From Bacteroidales bacterium (GTDB taxonomy: Bacteria; Bacteroidota; Bacteroidia; Bacteroidales; PXBB01), in assembly GCA_028698995.1 (NCBI GenBank), contig JAQVVM010000040.1, positions 1-43,188 on the forward strand: 43,188 nt of DNA. The letters run 5' to 3'. The position numbers and the translations under genes were made by a program. Below are positions 9,329 to 18,088 of the stretch, one piece after another. Numbering within the stretch: the first letter of the stretch is position 1; each line of letters starts with the position of its first letter. Under the pieces are notes generated by a model. It did not search any database and had not been told where the DNA came from. It saw nothing but the letters and a program-made list of their open reading frames with translations.

Positions 9329-10150
9329 ATGACCTATAAAAAAATCACTTTTGAAAGCTCAAAGGGGAAATCAATAACATTAGCACTTTCAAAAGTATGG
9401 AAATATCGAGCACTTATTCTTGCTTTTGCAGTAAGAGATATCCGCACCCAATATGCACAAACAAAACTTGGCATTGTGTGGAGTTTTATTCAAGCAATAA
9501 CAGCTGCTCTGATTATTAATTTTTTTTTCGGTATATTAATAAAAATTCAAATACAAAACATCCCCTATATTTTATACGCTTTCCCAGGCATGATGGCATG
9601 GTATTATTTTTCATATATTGTTAACTATTCGGGAACGTCTTTGGTGCAATCGCAACATATTATAAACAAAATGTATTTCCCAAAGTTAATTTTGCCCTTA
9701 TACAAAACGCTTGTAGGGTTAATTGAATTTCTTATATGGTTTGTTTTTTTTCTAATAATGCTTATATTATATTCTCACCCCATCTCGGTGAATGCTGTCC
9801 TTTTGCCCTTTTGTATTTTATTGAATATAATTACAGGACTGAGTATTGCAATTTGGCTTAGTGCAATTACAATACGCTATCGTGATGTATTTCATATTAT
9901 TCCCTATGTGGTAGGGTTTGGCATTTTTGTAACTCCTGTATTTTTCGAGACAGCAATGATACCTCAAGCCTATCATTTTCTAATTTATTTTAATCCTATG
10001 GCAGGTGTTATTGCTTGTTATCGTTGGTGTTTGCTTGATATGTATTTATCTGTAAATTATTTGCTTGGGATTATTCCTGTTTTTTTACTTTTTCTTTCAG
10101 GGCTGTATTATTTTCGCCGTGTTGAAGGAAAAATTGCGGACATAATTTAA
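9329..10150 (+). CDS. wzm: ABC-2 type polysaccharide export permease (Wzm-like)
   Basis: The 273-residue protein has the length and layout of the Wzm/TagG/KpsM permeases. A cytoplasmic amphipathic N-terminus contains the family stretch FAVRDIRTQYAQTKLGIVWSFIQ at about residues 33-55, and about six membrane helices follow. It forms the channel through which a completed, undecaprenyl-linked glycan crosses the inner membrane, powered by the ATPase encoded 6 bases downstream. Both genes read from one promoter. The pair sits between copies 3 and 4 of the radical SAM enzymes, so those enzymes probably act on the glycan that this pair exports or on its precursor. The family call is firm. The symbol is by analogy, since TagG and RfbD are equivalent names. 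Confidence 0.92.
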   Translation: MTYKKITFESSKGKSITLALSKVWKYRALILAFAVRDIRTQYAQTKLGIVWSFIQAITAALIINFFFGILIKIQIQNIPYILYAFPGMMAWYYFSYIVNYSGTSLVQSQHIINKMYFPKLILPLYKTLVGLIEFLIWFVFFLIMLILYSHPISVNAVLLPFCILLNIITGLSIAIWLSAITIRYRDVFHIIPYVVGFGIFVTPVFFETAMIPQAYHFLIYFNPMAGVIACYRWCLLDMYLSVNYLLGIIPVFLLFLSGLYYFRRVEGKIADII

Positions 10151-10155
10151 TAAAA

Positions 10156-11454
10156 ATGGAAGAAAATATTGCAATAAGAATCAGTGGTTTATCTAAAAAA
10201 TACAACCTATCAGGAAAAAAAATTGGATTAAACTTTTCTGAGAGATTAAAAGATATTTTTCTTAAAAAGAATAAAACAGTTATTAAAAAAGAAAGTTTTT
10301 ATGCATTAAAAGATATAAACCTCGAAATTAAAAAAGGCGAATCCTTAGGAATAATAGGGCGCAATGGAGCCGGGAAAAGCACGTTCCTTAAAATTCTCAG
10401 CGAAGTGGTTGAACCTACAGAGGGCACCATAGAAATTAATGGCAGTGTAGCTTCTGTGCTGGAAGTGGGCATGGGTTTTCATCCGGACCTTACCGGTAGG
10501 GAGAATGTTTTTCTTAGCTGTGCTATGATGGGTATAACAAAAAAACAAACCCAAAAACAATTTGATAAAATTGTAGCTTTTTCTGGTGTTGGGAAATTTA
10601 TCGACCAACCTGTAAAGCACTATTCAAGTGGCATGTATATAAGATTAGCTTTTTCTGTAGTTACCAATATTGATGCTGATATATTGCTATTTGATGAGGT
10701 GTTGAACATGGGAGACTTGTCTTTTCAGATGAAATGCACAAAAAAAATTAAAGAATTAGTGGATAAAAAAAAGACTGTTCTATTGGTAAGCCATAATTTA
10801 AATGATATCCAACAACTTTGTTCTTCAATAATTTGTTTTGATAATGGAAAATTATTAACAAATGAGGACTCCAATATAATTGGGAAATATATGGAGGATT
10901 CAAGAACCGAAAGAAAAGAAATACATGAGGCAAATAGTTCTATTGCCAAAAAAAACGCATATGAAAACATATTATCAAGGGAATGGATACATGAAGAAGC
11001 ACTTGGGAATGATAAAATAAAACTTAGAAGAATTTGGATTGAAAATGAAACAAGAAAGGGAGACAAGGTCATCTTTACGAGTGATAGTATCAGTATTAAT
11101 ATTGAATACGAGAAGTTTGACAAAAGTATTATTGACATAGGAATTACAATGACCTCTTTCAACAATTTGTTTTTAGTTAGTGCTTTAAAAAACACTGAAA
11201 TTTTGGATGATATGAATTTTTGTGGGTGTTATGTTGCTAAAGTTAATTTCCCCGAAAACTTTTTTAATGAAATAATTCTTGATATTGGTATTGAGATATA
11301 TCTCAATTATAAAGCTGTAATTAGAGACCACAATGTGATTGCATTAAAAATTATTTATACCCCTGAAAACAAAAAATTTTATAGTGTTTATTCTAAACAC
11401 CTGGGCCCTTTAAACCCGAAATTAGACTGGAAGTTAAATAAAAAAACTGACTGA
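10156..11454 (+). CDS. wzt: Polysaccharide ABC exporter ATPase with C-terminal Wzt-type domain
   Basis: Residues 1-240 are the nucleotide-binding domain: Walker A GRNGAGKST at 68-76, signature YSSGM at 156-160, Walker B ILLFDE at 176-181 and switch His213. Residues about 285-432 form an extra domain of beta-strand character. In Wzt of E. coli O8/O9a such a domain binds the capped non-reducing end of the finished O-antigen and sets export specificity. If that holds here, the exported glycan carries a terminal cap the domain recognises, and the neighbouring decoration enzymes are candidates for making it. The ORF starts 6 bases after the permease stop and is probably translated from the same message. 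All ATPase motifs are intact. Confidence 0.93.
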   Translation: MEENIAIRISGLSKKYNLSGKKIGLNFSERLKDIFLKKNKTVIKKESFYALKDINLEIKKGESLGIIGRNGAGKSTFLKILSEVVEPTEGTIEINGSVASVLEVGMGFHPDLTGRENVFLSCAMMGITKKQTQKQFDKIVAFSGVGKFIDQPVKHYSSGMYIRLAFSVVTNIDADILLFDEVLNMGDLSFQMKCTKKIKELVDKKKTVLLVSHNLNDIQQLCSSIICFDNGKLLTNEDSNIIGKYMEDSRTERKEIHEANSSIAKKNAYENILSREWIHEEALGNDKIKLRRIWIENETRKGDKVIFTSDSISINIEYEKFDKSIIDIGITMTSFNNLFLVSALKNTEILDDMNFCGCYVAKVNFPENFFNEIILDIGIEIYLNYKAVIRDHNVIALKIIYTPENKKFYSVYSKHLGPLNPKLDWKLNKKTD

Positions 11455-11594
11455 TTTACAAGCTGTTTCCTTTAAAATAAAACATTTCAAATTGTTTGAA
11501 TTTTAAATTCTAACACATTGCATCTATTTAAAATACTTCAAGTTTAATTATCTCTATATCGAAACAGCGGGAATTATAATAATGGAAAAATGAT

Positions 11595-11602
11595 TAAATT
11601 TG
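11595..11602 (+). promoter_or_regulatory. Bacteroidetes-type -7 promoter element (TAAATTTG) before radical SAM copy 4
   Basis: TAAATTTG lies 101 bases before the ATG at 11703. Transcription from here would give a leader of about 90 bases, longer than at the other genes in the window, and that leader holds a short open frame (11612-11713). Confidence 0.45.
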
Positions 11603-11611
11603 CATTAATAT

Positions 11612-11713
11612 ATGAATCTAATTACAAACTCTGGGGGATGCTATCTTGGTTTGTTTATTAAATTAAATAAAAATTCTGTTCTAATTTATCAAACCACCTC
11701 GTATGATAGATAA
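11612..11713 (+). CDS. Short open frame of 33 codons in the leader of radical SAM copy 4 (doubtful)
   Basis: An ATG ten bases after the TAnnTTTG element opens a 33-codon frame starting MNLITNSGGCYLGLF and ending in QTTSYDR. It overlaps the first codons of the radical SAM gene at 11703 in another frame. It contains one Cys, next to a Gly-Gly and a Tyr. Small genes beside SPASM/twitch radical SAM enzymes can encode peptide substrates, which is why I list it. Against it: no ribosome binding site, no room for a normal leader if transcription starts where the promoter predicts, no similar peptide next to the other copies, and the glycan setting. It may only be untranslated leader or couple translation of the next gene. 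Confidence 0.2.
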   Translation: MNLITNSGGCYLGLFIKLNKNSVLIYQTTSYDR

Positions 11714-12983
11714 ATATAATAAGCTTCGAACCGGTATAAATATCAGTAAAATCTGTTATGCTCATTTTAACAGCTTGTATTTTGAGTCTGACGGAACAAT
11801 CAAAACATGTGGTGCGAAGCAATATTCACTCGGAAAATACCCTGACATTACAATCAAAGAAGCTTGGGAAGGAGAAACAATTAAAGATTTAAGGCAAGAA
11901 ATGGAGAATGGCTTATTCCCCGATTCATGCTATTTATGTAAAACACAAATTAAGGAAGGCGCCTTGGAATCTACGTTTGCAAGATTTCATGACATTGACA
12001 AACCCTGTGTTTTTCCGCAAATTATCTCTTTTGAGTGTTCTGAGATATGCAACCTCAAATGTATAATGTGTTATAATAACAGGCAAAATAAAATTAGATT
12101 AACCAATCAGTCAAATAATATATATAATGATAACTTTATCAAAGAATTAATACCCATTATTCCTTACGTTAAAATAGCAAATTTTTATGGCGGAGAACCT
12201 TTCTTAAACCCATTATACTTTAATATTTGGGAAGAATTCGTCAAATTAAATCCTAATTGTCAAATTCAGATTTCAACAAATGGCACAATACTTAATGATG
12301 CGGTAAAAAAAATACTTGATAAAGGAAATTTTAATATCATTTTATCTATCGACTCTCTAAATAAAAATACTTATGAAAAAATCAGAGTGAATTCTGATTT
12401 AAATCTGGTGCTGTCAAATTTGGAATATTTTCTTAATTACTGCAATATCAAAAACAAAAAATTACATTTAGTTGCTTGTTTTATGCAACAAAACTGGCAG
12501 GATATTCCTGATCTTATTAAATTCTGCAATAAAAATCAAATACAAATTACATTTAACAGGGTTTGGCATCCGGAAAATAATGTGCTTTATAATAGCAGCA
12601 GTGATTTACTAAATAAAATTATTAATTATTACAAAACTGTTTATTTAGAAAAGAATACCACAATAGAAAAAAGTAATTATGGGAAATTTTTGGAAATATT
12701 TAATCAAACAATTATATGGAAAAACGAACTTCTTGAAAAAGAAAATGAGTTAAAAAAATACGACAATTATTCAAATAATGAATTAATTGATGTACTTAAA
12801 ATGTGTTTAGAAAATTATAATAAAAAAAACACTAAAGAGATAAACTATTTGAAAGTATATGAGTTGATTGATGAGTTGATAAAGCAAGAAGATACTGATA
12901 ATAATAAAAGATTGATATTGCTTTACTATTTAAAGCTTCCCCCAGAATTAATATATTCTATTTACAAATCTGGTTGTTATTAA
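11703..12983 (+). CDS. Radical SAM enzyme with N-terminal twitch domain, copy 4 of 7
   Basis: The shortest copy, 426 residues. Twitch cysteines are C18, C36, C76 and C79; the residue after the second Cys is Gly, where four other copies have a second Cys. The radical SAM motif is C116-x3-C120-x2-C123, then YGGEPFLNPLYFNIW and STNGT. It is closest to copy 5: both have MCYNN or MCFNN after the cluster motif, ACFMQQN or TCFMQQN in the middle, and PPELI or PPEFI at the C-terminus. The coding sequence is visibly more AT-rich than the genes around 29-33 kb. It starts a run of four same-strand radical SAM genes with gaps of 24, 33 and -1 bases. Confidence 0.9.
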   Translation: MIDKYNKLRTGINISKICYAHFNSLYFESDGTIKTCGAKQYSLGKYPDITIKEAWEGETIKDLRQEMENGLFPDSCYLCKTQIKEGALESTFARFHDIDKPCVFPQIISFECSEICNLKCIMCYNNRQNKIRLTNQSNNIYNDNFIKELIPIIPYVKIANFYGGEPFLNPLYFNIWEEFVKLNPNCQIQISTNGTILNDAVKKILDKGNFNIILSIDSLNKNTYEKIRVNSDLNLVLSNLEYFLNYCNIKNKKLHLVACFMQQNWQDIPDLIKFCNKNQIQITFNRVWHPENNVLYNSSSDLLNKIINYYKTVYLEKNTTIEKSNYGKFLEIFNQTIIWKNELLEKENELKKYDNYSNNELIDVLKMCLENYNKKNTKEINYLKVYELIDELIKQEDTDNNKRLILLYYLKLPPELIYSIYKSGCY

Positions 12984-13007
12984 AATTTTTTTTAAACGAA
13001 TGATGAA

Positions 13008-13952
13008 ATGACAAAAATATATGCAGAACATCTATTTTTAAACATCAGCTCAAGCTGCAATATAAACTGTGATGTGTGTTATGGGCACTTATGTGTAGAT
13101 AATAAATCAAAGATGGAATTAAGTACAGCAAAAGCTGCAACAGAATTTTATTATAAAAACAGGGACTTAAATTTTTACAAATACTATGTTATGTTCTTCG
13201 GGGGAGAACCACTTCTAAATTTTGACATAATACCTGAGTACATAGATTGGTTTAAAAATAATTATAAAAATTTTGATTGTGATTTTCTAATTTTCACGAA
13301 TGGAATCTTACTAGATAAATCTAAAGTTGACTTTTTTATTGACAATAAAATTCATATCTTTTTAAGCTTTGATACTGATTATACTCATTTTGTAAAAAAC
13401 AAATCAATTTCTGAAAATCAATTTAAACATTTAACAGAAATTATCAAGTACTCTATACAAAAAAATGCAGATATGATTACCCCTTATTATATCATTCATT
13501 CGGAAAGCATTAGTGATTTGAAAGATTTTTGCTTGGAATTAAGTACTTGGGGAATTAAAGAAATCGGTATTACACGAAAAATGTTCACAAAATGGGATGA
13601 AAGCGATAAAAAGCAAGTATATGAAATTTCAAAATTCGTCAGCAGTCGTTTTGGTATCCGAATTTTGGTATATCCAGATGTATTAGGTTCTTGCTCCAAT
13701 TGTTATCCTCATAATATGATGGTTTATCCCAATGGAGATATATATGACTTATGCATGGTGTGTTCAAGCTCACTTTACAAATTAGGGCTTATAAACTATG
13801 ATGATCTGAGGATTTTTTATATGGGTAATATTTTTAATGATAATGAACTAAAAATGGATATAATTAAAAAAAGGAATTTAATTTATAACACTGATTATCA
13901 TGTGATTAATTCCTTTTGCCCTACAATTAGTCATGACACAAATAAATTTTAA
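13008..13952 (+). CDS. Radical SAM enzyme with C-terminal SPASM-like cysteines
   Basis: This 314-residue protein is a different type from its neighbours. The barrel comes first, with C17-x3-C21-x2-C24, FFGGEPLL at 63-70 and TNGI near 97-100. The auxiliary-cluster region is at the C-terminus: C229-x2-C232, then YPNGDIYDLC with C249-x2-C252, MGNI near 272-275, and C304. This is the order of ordinary SPASM proteins, such as peptide-maturing and sulfatase-maturing enzymes, though the spacing is shortened. It lies between copies 4 and 5 in a probable operon (24 bases after the first, 33 before the second), so it likely works in the same pathway. The substrate is unknown: a peptide, protein or sugar are all possible. 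Confidence 0.85.
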   Translation: MTKIYAEHLFLNISSSCNINCDVCYGHLCVDNKSKMELSTAKAATEFYYKNRDLNFYKYYVMFFGGEPLLNFDIIPEYIDWFKNNYKNFDCDFLIFTNGILLDKSKVDFFIDNKIHIFLSFDTDYTHFVKNKSISENQFKHLTEIIKYSIQKNADMITPYYIIHSESISDLKDFCLELSTWGIKEIGITRKMFTKWDESDKKQVYEISKFVSSRFGIRILVYPDVLGSCSNCYPHNMMVYPNGDIYDLCMVCSSSLYKLGLINYDDLRIFYMGNIFNDNELKMDIIKKRNLIYNTDYHVINSFCPTISHDTNKF

Positions 13953-13985
13953 TAATTTGATTTAATTTCTTTTTTAGATACAGAG

Positions 13986-15317
13986 ATGAATTTTATAAAA
14001 AAAATAATATATAAAATACAAGAAACTAATCATAACAAAAATGTGGATATTCCTTGTAAAGCCCCTTTTTCAAGCATGTATTTTTGTGTAGACGGTAAAA
14101 TGAGTTTGTGTTGTTATAATAAAATTGACACATTTGGGTCTTACCCTGAAAACTCAATAAGGGAAGCTTGGTTTGGTTCAAAACGAAAAGTCATGCTTGA
14201 TAAGATAAGGAATAATGAGTATCCAATGTTATGTCAATTATGTCTTAACAGAAAACAAGAGAATGTCATCCAAGCAAGAATGACACAAATTTTTGACACT
14301 TATGATATTAATACCAAGTATCCTTATGAATTAAGTTTTGAATGTTCCAATGTTTGCAACTTAAACTGTGTTATGTGTTTTAATAATTTACCATACCGCA
14401 GTAAAAAACAAAAAACCGAAGAAGATCAAAATAAGAAAGAGGTTTATAACGATAATTTTATTGCTGAATTAAAAGAGTTTATTCCACATATTAAAATTGC
14501 AAAGTTTTTAGGAGGAGAACCATTTCTTATCCCTATATATTATAAAATATGGGATGCAATTTTACAACTTAATCCTCAATGCCAGATAATGATCACAACC
14601 AATGGTTCCATATTAAATGAAAGAATTCGGGAATTATTAGGTAGGGGAAACTTCAATATTTGCGTTTCAATTGACAGTTTAGAAAAAACAAACTATGAGA
14701 AAATAAGGCTTAATTCGAGTTACGAAGTTGTAACAAAAAATTTAGAATATTTTATTGATTTTTGCAAAGAGAAGAATAGAAATATTATTATAACGACTTG
14801 CTTTATGCAACAAAACTGTAAAGAAATACCTGACATCATTAAATTTTGTAATAAGAACGAAATAGAACTATTTATTAATCAGGTCTGGTTACCATCCGAT
14901 TCTGCATTATGGAATAGCAACTCATCACTTCTTAAAGATATTTTGAATTTGTATAACAATATTAAATTGCCTGATGATACAGAAGTACAAAGAAAGAATC
15001 TAAAAACCTTTAATGAGCTGATAGGATTTGTAACTATTTGGCACAAAAACACACTCAAAAATGAGAAGAAGAAAATAAAATTTCAAAACTTAGAGACTTC
15101 CCAATTAAAGAAAGTATTATACAATAATATCTCTGCATATTTAGAAAAACAAACCAAGAGCGATGAAATTGATTTAATAAAAACTGAAATTGAAAAAATA
15201 TTAAATGCGCAGAATGACGAAGAAAAAATTCGTGATATGATTACTTACTATATTAATACGCCCCCTGAATTTATTCATATTGTGGTTTTGTCTGATTTAT
15301 TTAATTTACTTTATTAA
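13986..15317 (+). CDS. Radical SAM enzyme with N-terminal twitch domain, copy 5 of 7
   Basis: The 443-residue protein has twitch cysteines C24, C42 (with C43), C83 and C86 and the radical SAM motif C124-x3-C128-x2-C131, then LGGEPFLIPIYYKIW and TTNGS. After the cluster loop it carries an inserted Lys/Gln/Glu-rich stretch (SKKQKTEEDQNKKEV), absent from the other copies. The C-terminal helical tail is also charged. It is the sister of copy 4. Its stop codon TAA shares one base with the ATG of copy 6 (TAATG), so the two are translationally coupled and probably made in matched amounts, which suggests that they act together. Confidence 0.9.
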   Translation: MNFIKKIIYKIQETNHNKNVDIPCKAPFSSMYFCVDGKMSLCCYNKIDTFGSYPENSIREAWFGSKRKVMLDKIRNNEYPMLCQLCLNRKQENVIQARMTQIFDTYDINTKYPYELSFECSNVCNLNCVMCFNNLPYRSKKQKTEEDQNKKEVYNDNFIAELKEFIPHIKIAKFLGGEPFLIPIYYKIWDAILQLNPQCQIMITTNGSILNERIRELLGRGNFNICVSIDSLEKTNYEKIRLNSSYEVVTKNLEYFIDFCKEKNRNIIITTCFMQQNCKEIPDIIKFCNKNEIELFINQVWLPSDSALWNSNSSLLKDILNLYNNIKLPDDTEVQRKNLKTFNELIGFVTIWHKNTLKNEKKKIKFQNLETSQLKKVLYNNISAYLEKQTKSDEIDLIKTEIEKILNAQNDEEKIRDMITYYINTPPEFIHIVVLSDLFNLLY

Positions 15318-16774
15318 TGATTAATTTTAATAATATACTACGTTATTTAGATTTAAGATTTAAAAAAAATAATTTTTATTTTTTTAAAAGCAAAAATGCT
15401 GATGATTTGAAACTGCTTTCTGAGTATAATAAACATCGGTCAAAAGGCAATGAGAAATGCTTCTGTCTTGCACCATTCAATTCTATGATGTTCGATATAG
15501 GGGGTAAAGTTAAACCTTGCTGGAATAGCCCTGGTTTATTCGAACATTATCCAGAGAAAAGTATTAGTGAAATTTGGCATGGTAACACTTACAATGAGCT
15601 AAGAAAATCATTCAGAGATAATAAGTTGCCTACCTCTTGCAGTTTTTGCAAAGTATTATTATCATTGAAAAATTTTGATTCTGTAATGGCTTTGAAATAT
15701 GATCAGTTTCCGTTAAATAAAAACGGTTATCCTTCATACATGGAATTTATTGCAGATAACTCATGTAACCTTGAATGTGTTATGTGTAATGGGGTAAGTT
15801 CTTCTTCTATCAGAAAAAATCGTAATGGATTAGACCCTATTCCAAAAAAATATGATAAAAATTTTGTAAACCAACTCAGAGAATTTATCCCTCATTTAAA
15901 GGCAACAAACTTTATTGGAGGAGAGCCATTTCTTATAAATATTTACTATGATGTTTGGGAAATCATTGCAGAGTTAAATCCTAATATAATTTCTTTTATA
16001 ACAACAAATGGAACAGTCTTAAATGATAGAGTAAAAAAGGTTCTTGAAAATGGGCGATTTTCAATAATTCTATCTCTGGATTCATTAAATAAAATGGTAT
16101 TTGAGACGATTAGACAAAATGCAAATTTTGATACCGTTTTGAATAATTTGTATTGGTTTCGGGAATATACTAAAAGAAAAGGTACCAACTTCACAATAAA
16201 CATGTGTATTTTAAAGGATACTTGGACAGAAGTACCGGCAATGATAGATTTTTGCAACAAACTTGAATGTACAATTTATTTCTGCGACGTATTTCAACCA
16301 GCAAAACATGTAATATGGTCATTGAATTCAACAGAAATTAAAAAGATTTATGACCATCTCACAAAGTTTTCTTTCCCGGATAGAACCCAAAATGAAAAAA
16401 CAAATCAAAATCAATATAAGCAATTCCTTCAGGAACTCAACAACTGGTTTTTAATTGCTCTAAAAAGAGAATCTTCAATAGACACTTTACAAAATATTGA
16501 CAAAGACCTTGTTTATAAAATGCTTTATGAAAGATACTCTGTCAATCCCAAATTGGTCAATGAATCTGAAAAGGAATTACTATCAAAAAAAATTATTGAA
16601 ATGGTTAACTTTTTCCCGCAAGATTTCTTTACTAAAATCTATATTGATAAACTATTTGAAATTCCTGATGAGCTGGTTATTTTAATTTTATTATTTGAAC
16701 ATGTAGAAACCTTTTACAATTATTCAGGGTATATTAAATATTTCGCTGAGTCTGAAAAATTTTTATTATCCTAA
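15317..16774 (+). CDS. Radical SAM enzyme with N-terminal twitch domain, copy 6 of 7
   Basis: The 485-residue protein has a 45-residue basic and aromatic leader, twitch cysteines C50, C68, C108 and C111 (the residue after C68 is Trp), and the radical SAM motif C150-x3-C154-x2-C157 followed by NGVSSSSIRKNR, which resembles SGRVSSAIRKNR of copy 1. IGGEPFLINIYYDVW and TTNGT follow. The tail ends in a hydrophobic helical stretch (DELVILILLFEHV). Translation is coupled to copy 5 by a one-base overlap. A hairpin lies directly after the stop codon and probably ends the operon before the convergent UbiA gene. Confidence 0.9.
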   Translation: MINFNNILRYLDLRFKKNNFYFFKSKNADDLKLLSEYNKHRSKGNEKCFCLAPFNSMMFDIGGKVKPCWNSPGLFEHYPEKSISEIWHGNTYNELRKSFRDNKLPTSCSFCKVLLSLKNFDSVMALKYDQFPLNKNGYPSYMEFIADNSCNLECVMCNGVSSSSIRKNRNGLDPIPKKYDKNFVNQLREFIPHLKATNFIGGEPFLINIYYDVWEIIAELNPNIISFITTNGTVLNDRVKKVLENGRFSIILSLDSLNKMVFETIRQNANFDTVLNNLYWFREYTKRKGTNFTINMCILKDTWTEVPAMIDFCNKLECTIYFCDVFQPAKHVIWSLNSTEIKKIYDHLTKFSFPDRTQNEKTNQNQYKQFLQELNNWFLIALKRESSIDTLQNIDKDLVYKMLYERYSVNPKLVNESEKELLSKKIIEMVNFFPQDFFTKIYIDKLFEIPDELVILILLFEHVETFYNYSGYIKYFAESEKFLLS

Positions 16775-16776
16775 TT

Positions 16777-16799
16777 TTACTAAATTAGTATTTTAGTAA
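16777..16799. terminator. AT-rich hairpin between convergent genes, possible two-way terminator
   Basis: TTACTAAA and TTTAGTAA form a perfect 8-bp stem with a 7-base loop, starting 3 bases after the stop of radical SAM copy 6. It lies between two convergent genes, where a two-way terminator is expected. The stem has little G+C, so its strength is uncertain. Confidence 0.4.
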
Positions 16800-16861
16800 G
16801 AAGCCATACTACGTTTTTACTTTTTTTACTCGACTTCCGGTTAAAATGCCCGTTAATTTCT

Positions 16862-17902
16862 TTAGCAAAAAATTTTTTTTATCCTCCTTATCACACCTTT
16901 GCTTTTATAGTAAATAAATAAAATGACTTTGTGATAAAACTTCTCAAGCAAAAAATAGATTTTCTCATATTTTATTAAAATGAACACTGCAAAAAATAAT
17001 AAATAGAATGCATTTATTTGAATCCCCAACCAAAGACCTAAAGCAGAAAACAAATAATAGTTATAATAAACATTTAAAAAAGAAGAAATATCATTGAGAT
17101 TATTTACACTTTTAATTAATGACACATTATTTAGCCATTCAATTGTTACAAAGAGAAAAAAAGCAATTATTACTGTTGTGCCTAAGCAGTAGGGTAATAG
17201 AAAAGCTGTAAAAACAAAAAGGATTACTTCAAAAATCATTAAGAATCCGGTTATTTTAGCTGCTTGTTTTTCCCCAATTTGAATAGTAAATGTACGGTTC
17301 CCTGCTAGAGTGTCATTATAATAATCCTTCTGCTGATGCATCAAAATACTTCGTAAACCCAAAATGAATAACCAAAAAAAAGCAGTAAAAAAATAGGATT
17401 CAGTAAAAAAAGTCCACTCAAACGTACGCAATCCAATAAAAATGGTAATACATGCCGGCAAGACATAAGAAAATAATGCATCAGCGATCAGTCCGATGAT
17501 GTTCTGTTTAATTTTTGTCTCAGGAACAGAATATAACAACAGTAGAACCACTTGGGTTCCTAATAAATATAAAAACGATTTAATTGAAATTATTGAAAAG
17601 TAAAAAAATATAACACAAACAGAAATAAGAGAAAATGAAATTAAAATTTTAAGAGATAGTCCTATTTTGTCTGTCACATTTGTTTTTCCTGACTTTTTAT
17701 CTGATTCAATGTCAAAACAATCGTTTATAAAATAACCAAATGCCCCTATGGTTGCAATATAAATAAAAAGTAAAGCAACAGATTTTATTGAGTATGTCAA
17801 TGTAGGATTAACAAAAAAGGAAATGCCTAATAGTAAAGTTAAATTAAAAAGAAACTTGGATACAATCCAATCTTTAATTCGAAAGAGTAAAAAAATATTC
17901 AT
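16862..17902 (-). CDS. UbiA-superfamily prenyltransferase (integral membrane)
   Basis: The 346-residue protein has about eight to nine membrane helices and both Asp-rich motifs of the UbiA superfamily: N60-D61-C-F-D64-I-E-S-D68 in the first cytoplasmic loop and D193-YYN-D197-TLAGNRT in the second. These bind the Mg-prenyl-diphosphate and the acceptor. Members attach prenyl chains to quinone, haem or chlorophyll precursors, or transfer phosphoribosyl to decaprenyl phosphate (UbiA-like DprE pathway enzymes). Its place in a glycan locus favours a role on a polyprenyl-phosphate sugar carrier, but the sequence alone does not decide. It is on the minus strand between two plus-strand groups. It ends with a basic tail (KGVIRRIKK). 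Confidence 0.8.
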   Translation of the reverse strand: MNIFLLFRIKDWIVSKFLFNLTLLLGISFFVNPTLTYSIKSVALLFIYIATIGAFGYFINDCFDIESDKKSGKTNVTDKIGLSLKILISFSLISVCVIFFYFSIISIKSFLYLLGTQVVLLLLYSVPETKIKQNIIGLIADALFSYVLPACITIFIGLRTFEWTFFTESYFFTAFFWLFILGLRSILMHQQKDYYNDTLAGNRTFTIQIGEKQAAKITGFLMIFEVILFVFTAFLLPYCLGTTVIIAFFLFVTIEWLNNVSLIKSVNNLNDISSFLNVYYNYYLFSALGLWLGIQINAFYLLFFAVFILIKYEKIYFLLEKFYHKVILFIYYKSKGVIRRIKKIFC

Positions 17903-18088
17903 TTATGATTTGATTAATGACCAAAATATTTTTAATACGAATTTAAAGCTTTTTTAAAAGCCCAAAGGAGAAAATGCTTTAAAATAAATTATAAAAATTT
18001 ATTTATTTATTTTACTTTTATAAAACCAATAGAACACACACAAAATGATTAAAGAAAACCTAAACGGAGTAAAATATTAAAATTTTTT

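Noticed and set aside
11462..11568. Inverted repeat GCTGTTTC / GAAACAGC before radical SAM copy 4
   Set aside because: Only 8 bp with arms about 90 bases apart; easily a chance match in a gap of this size.
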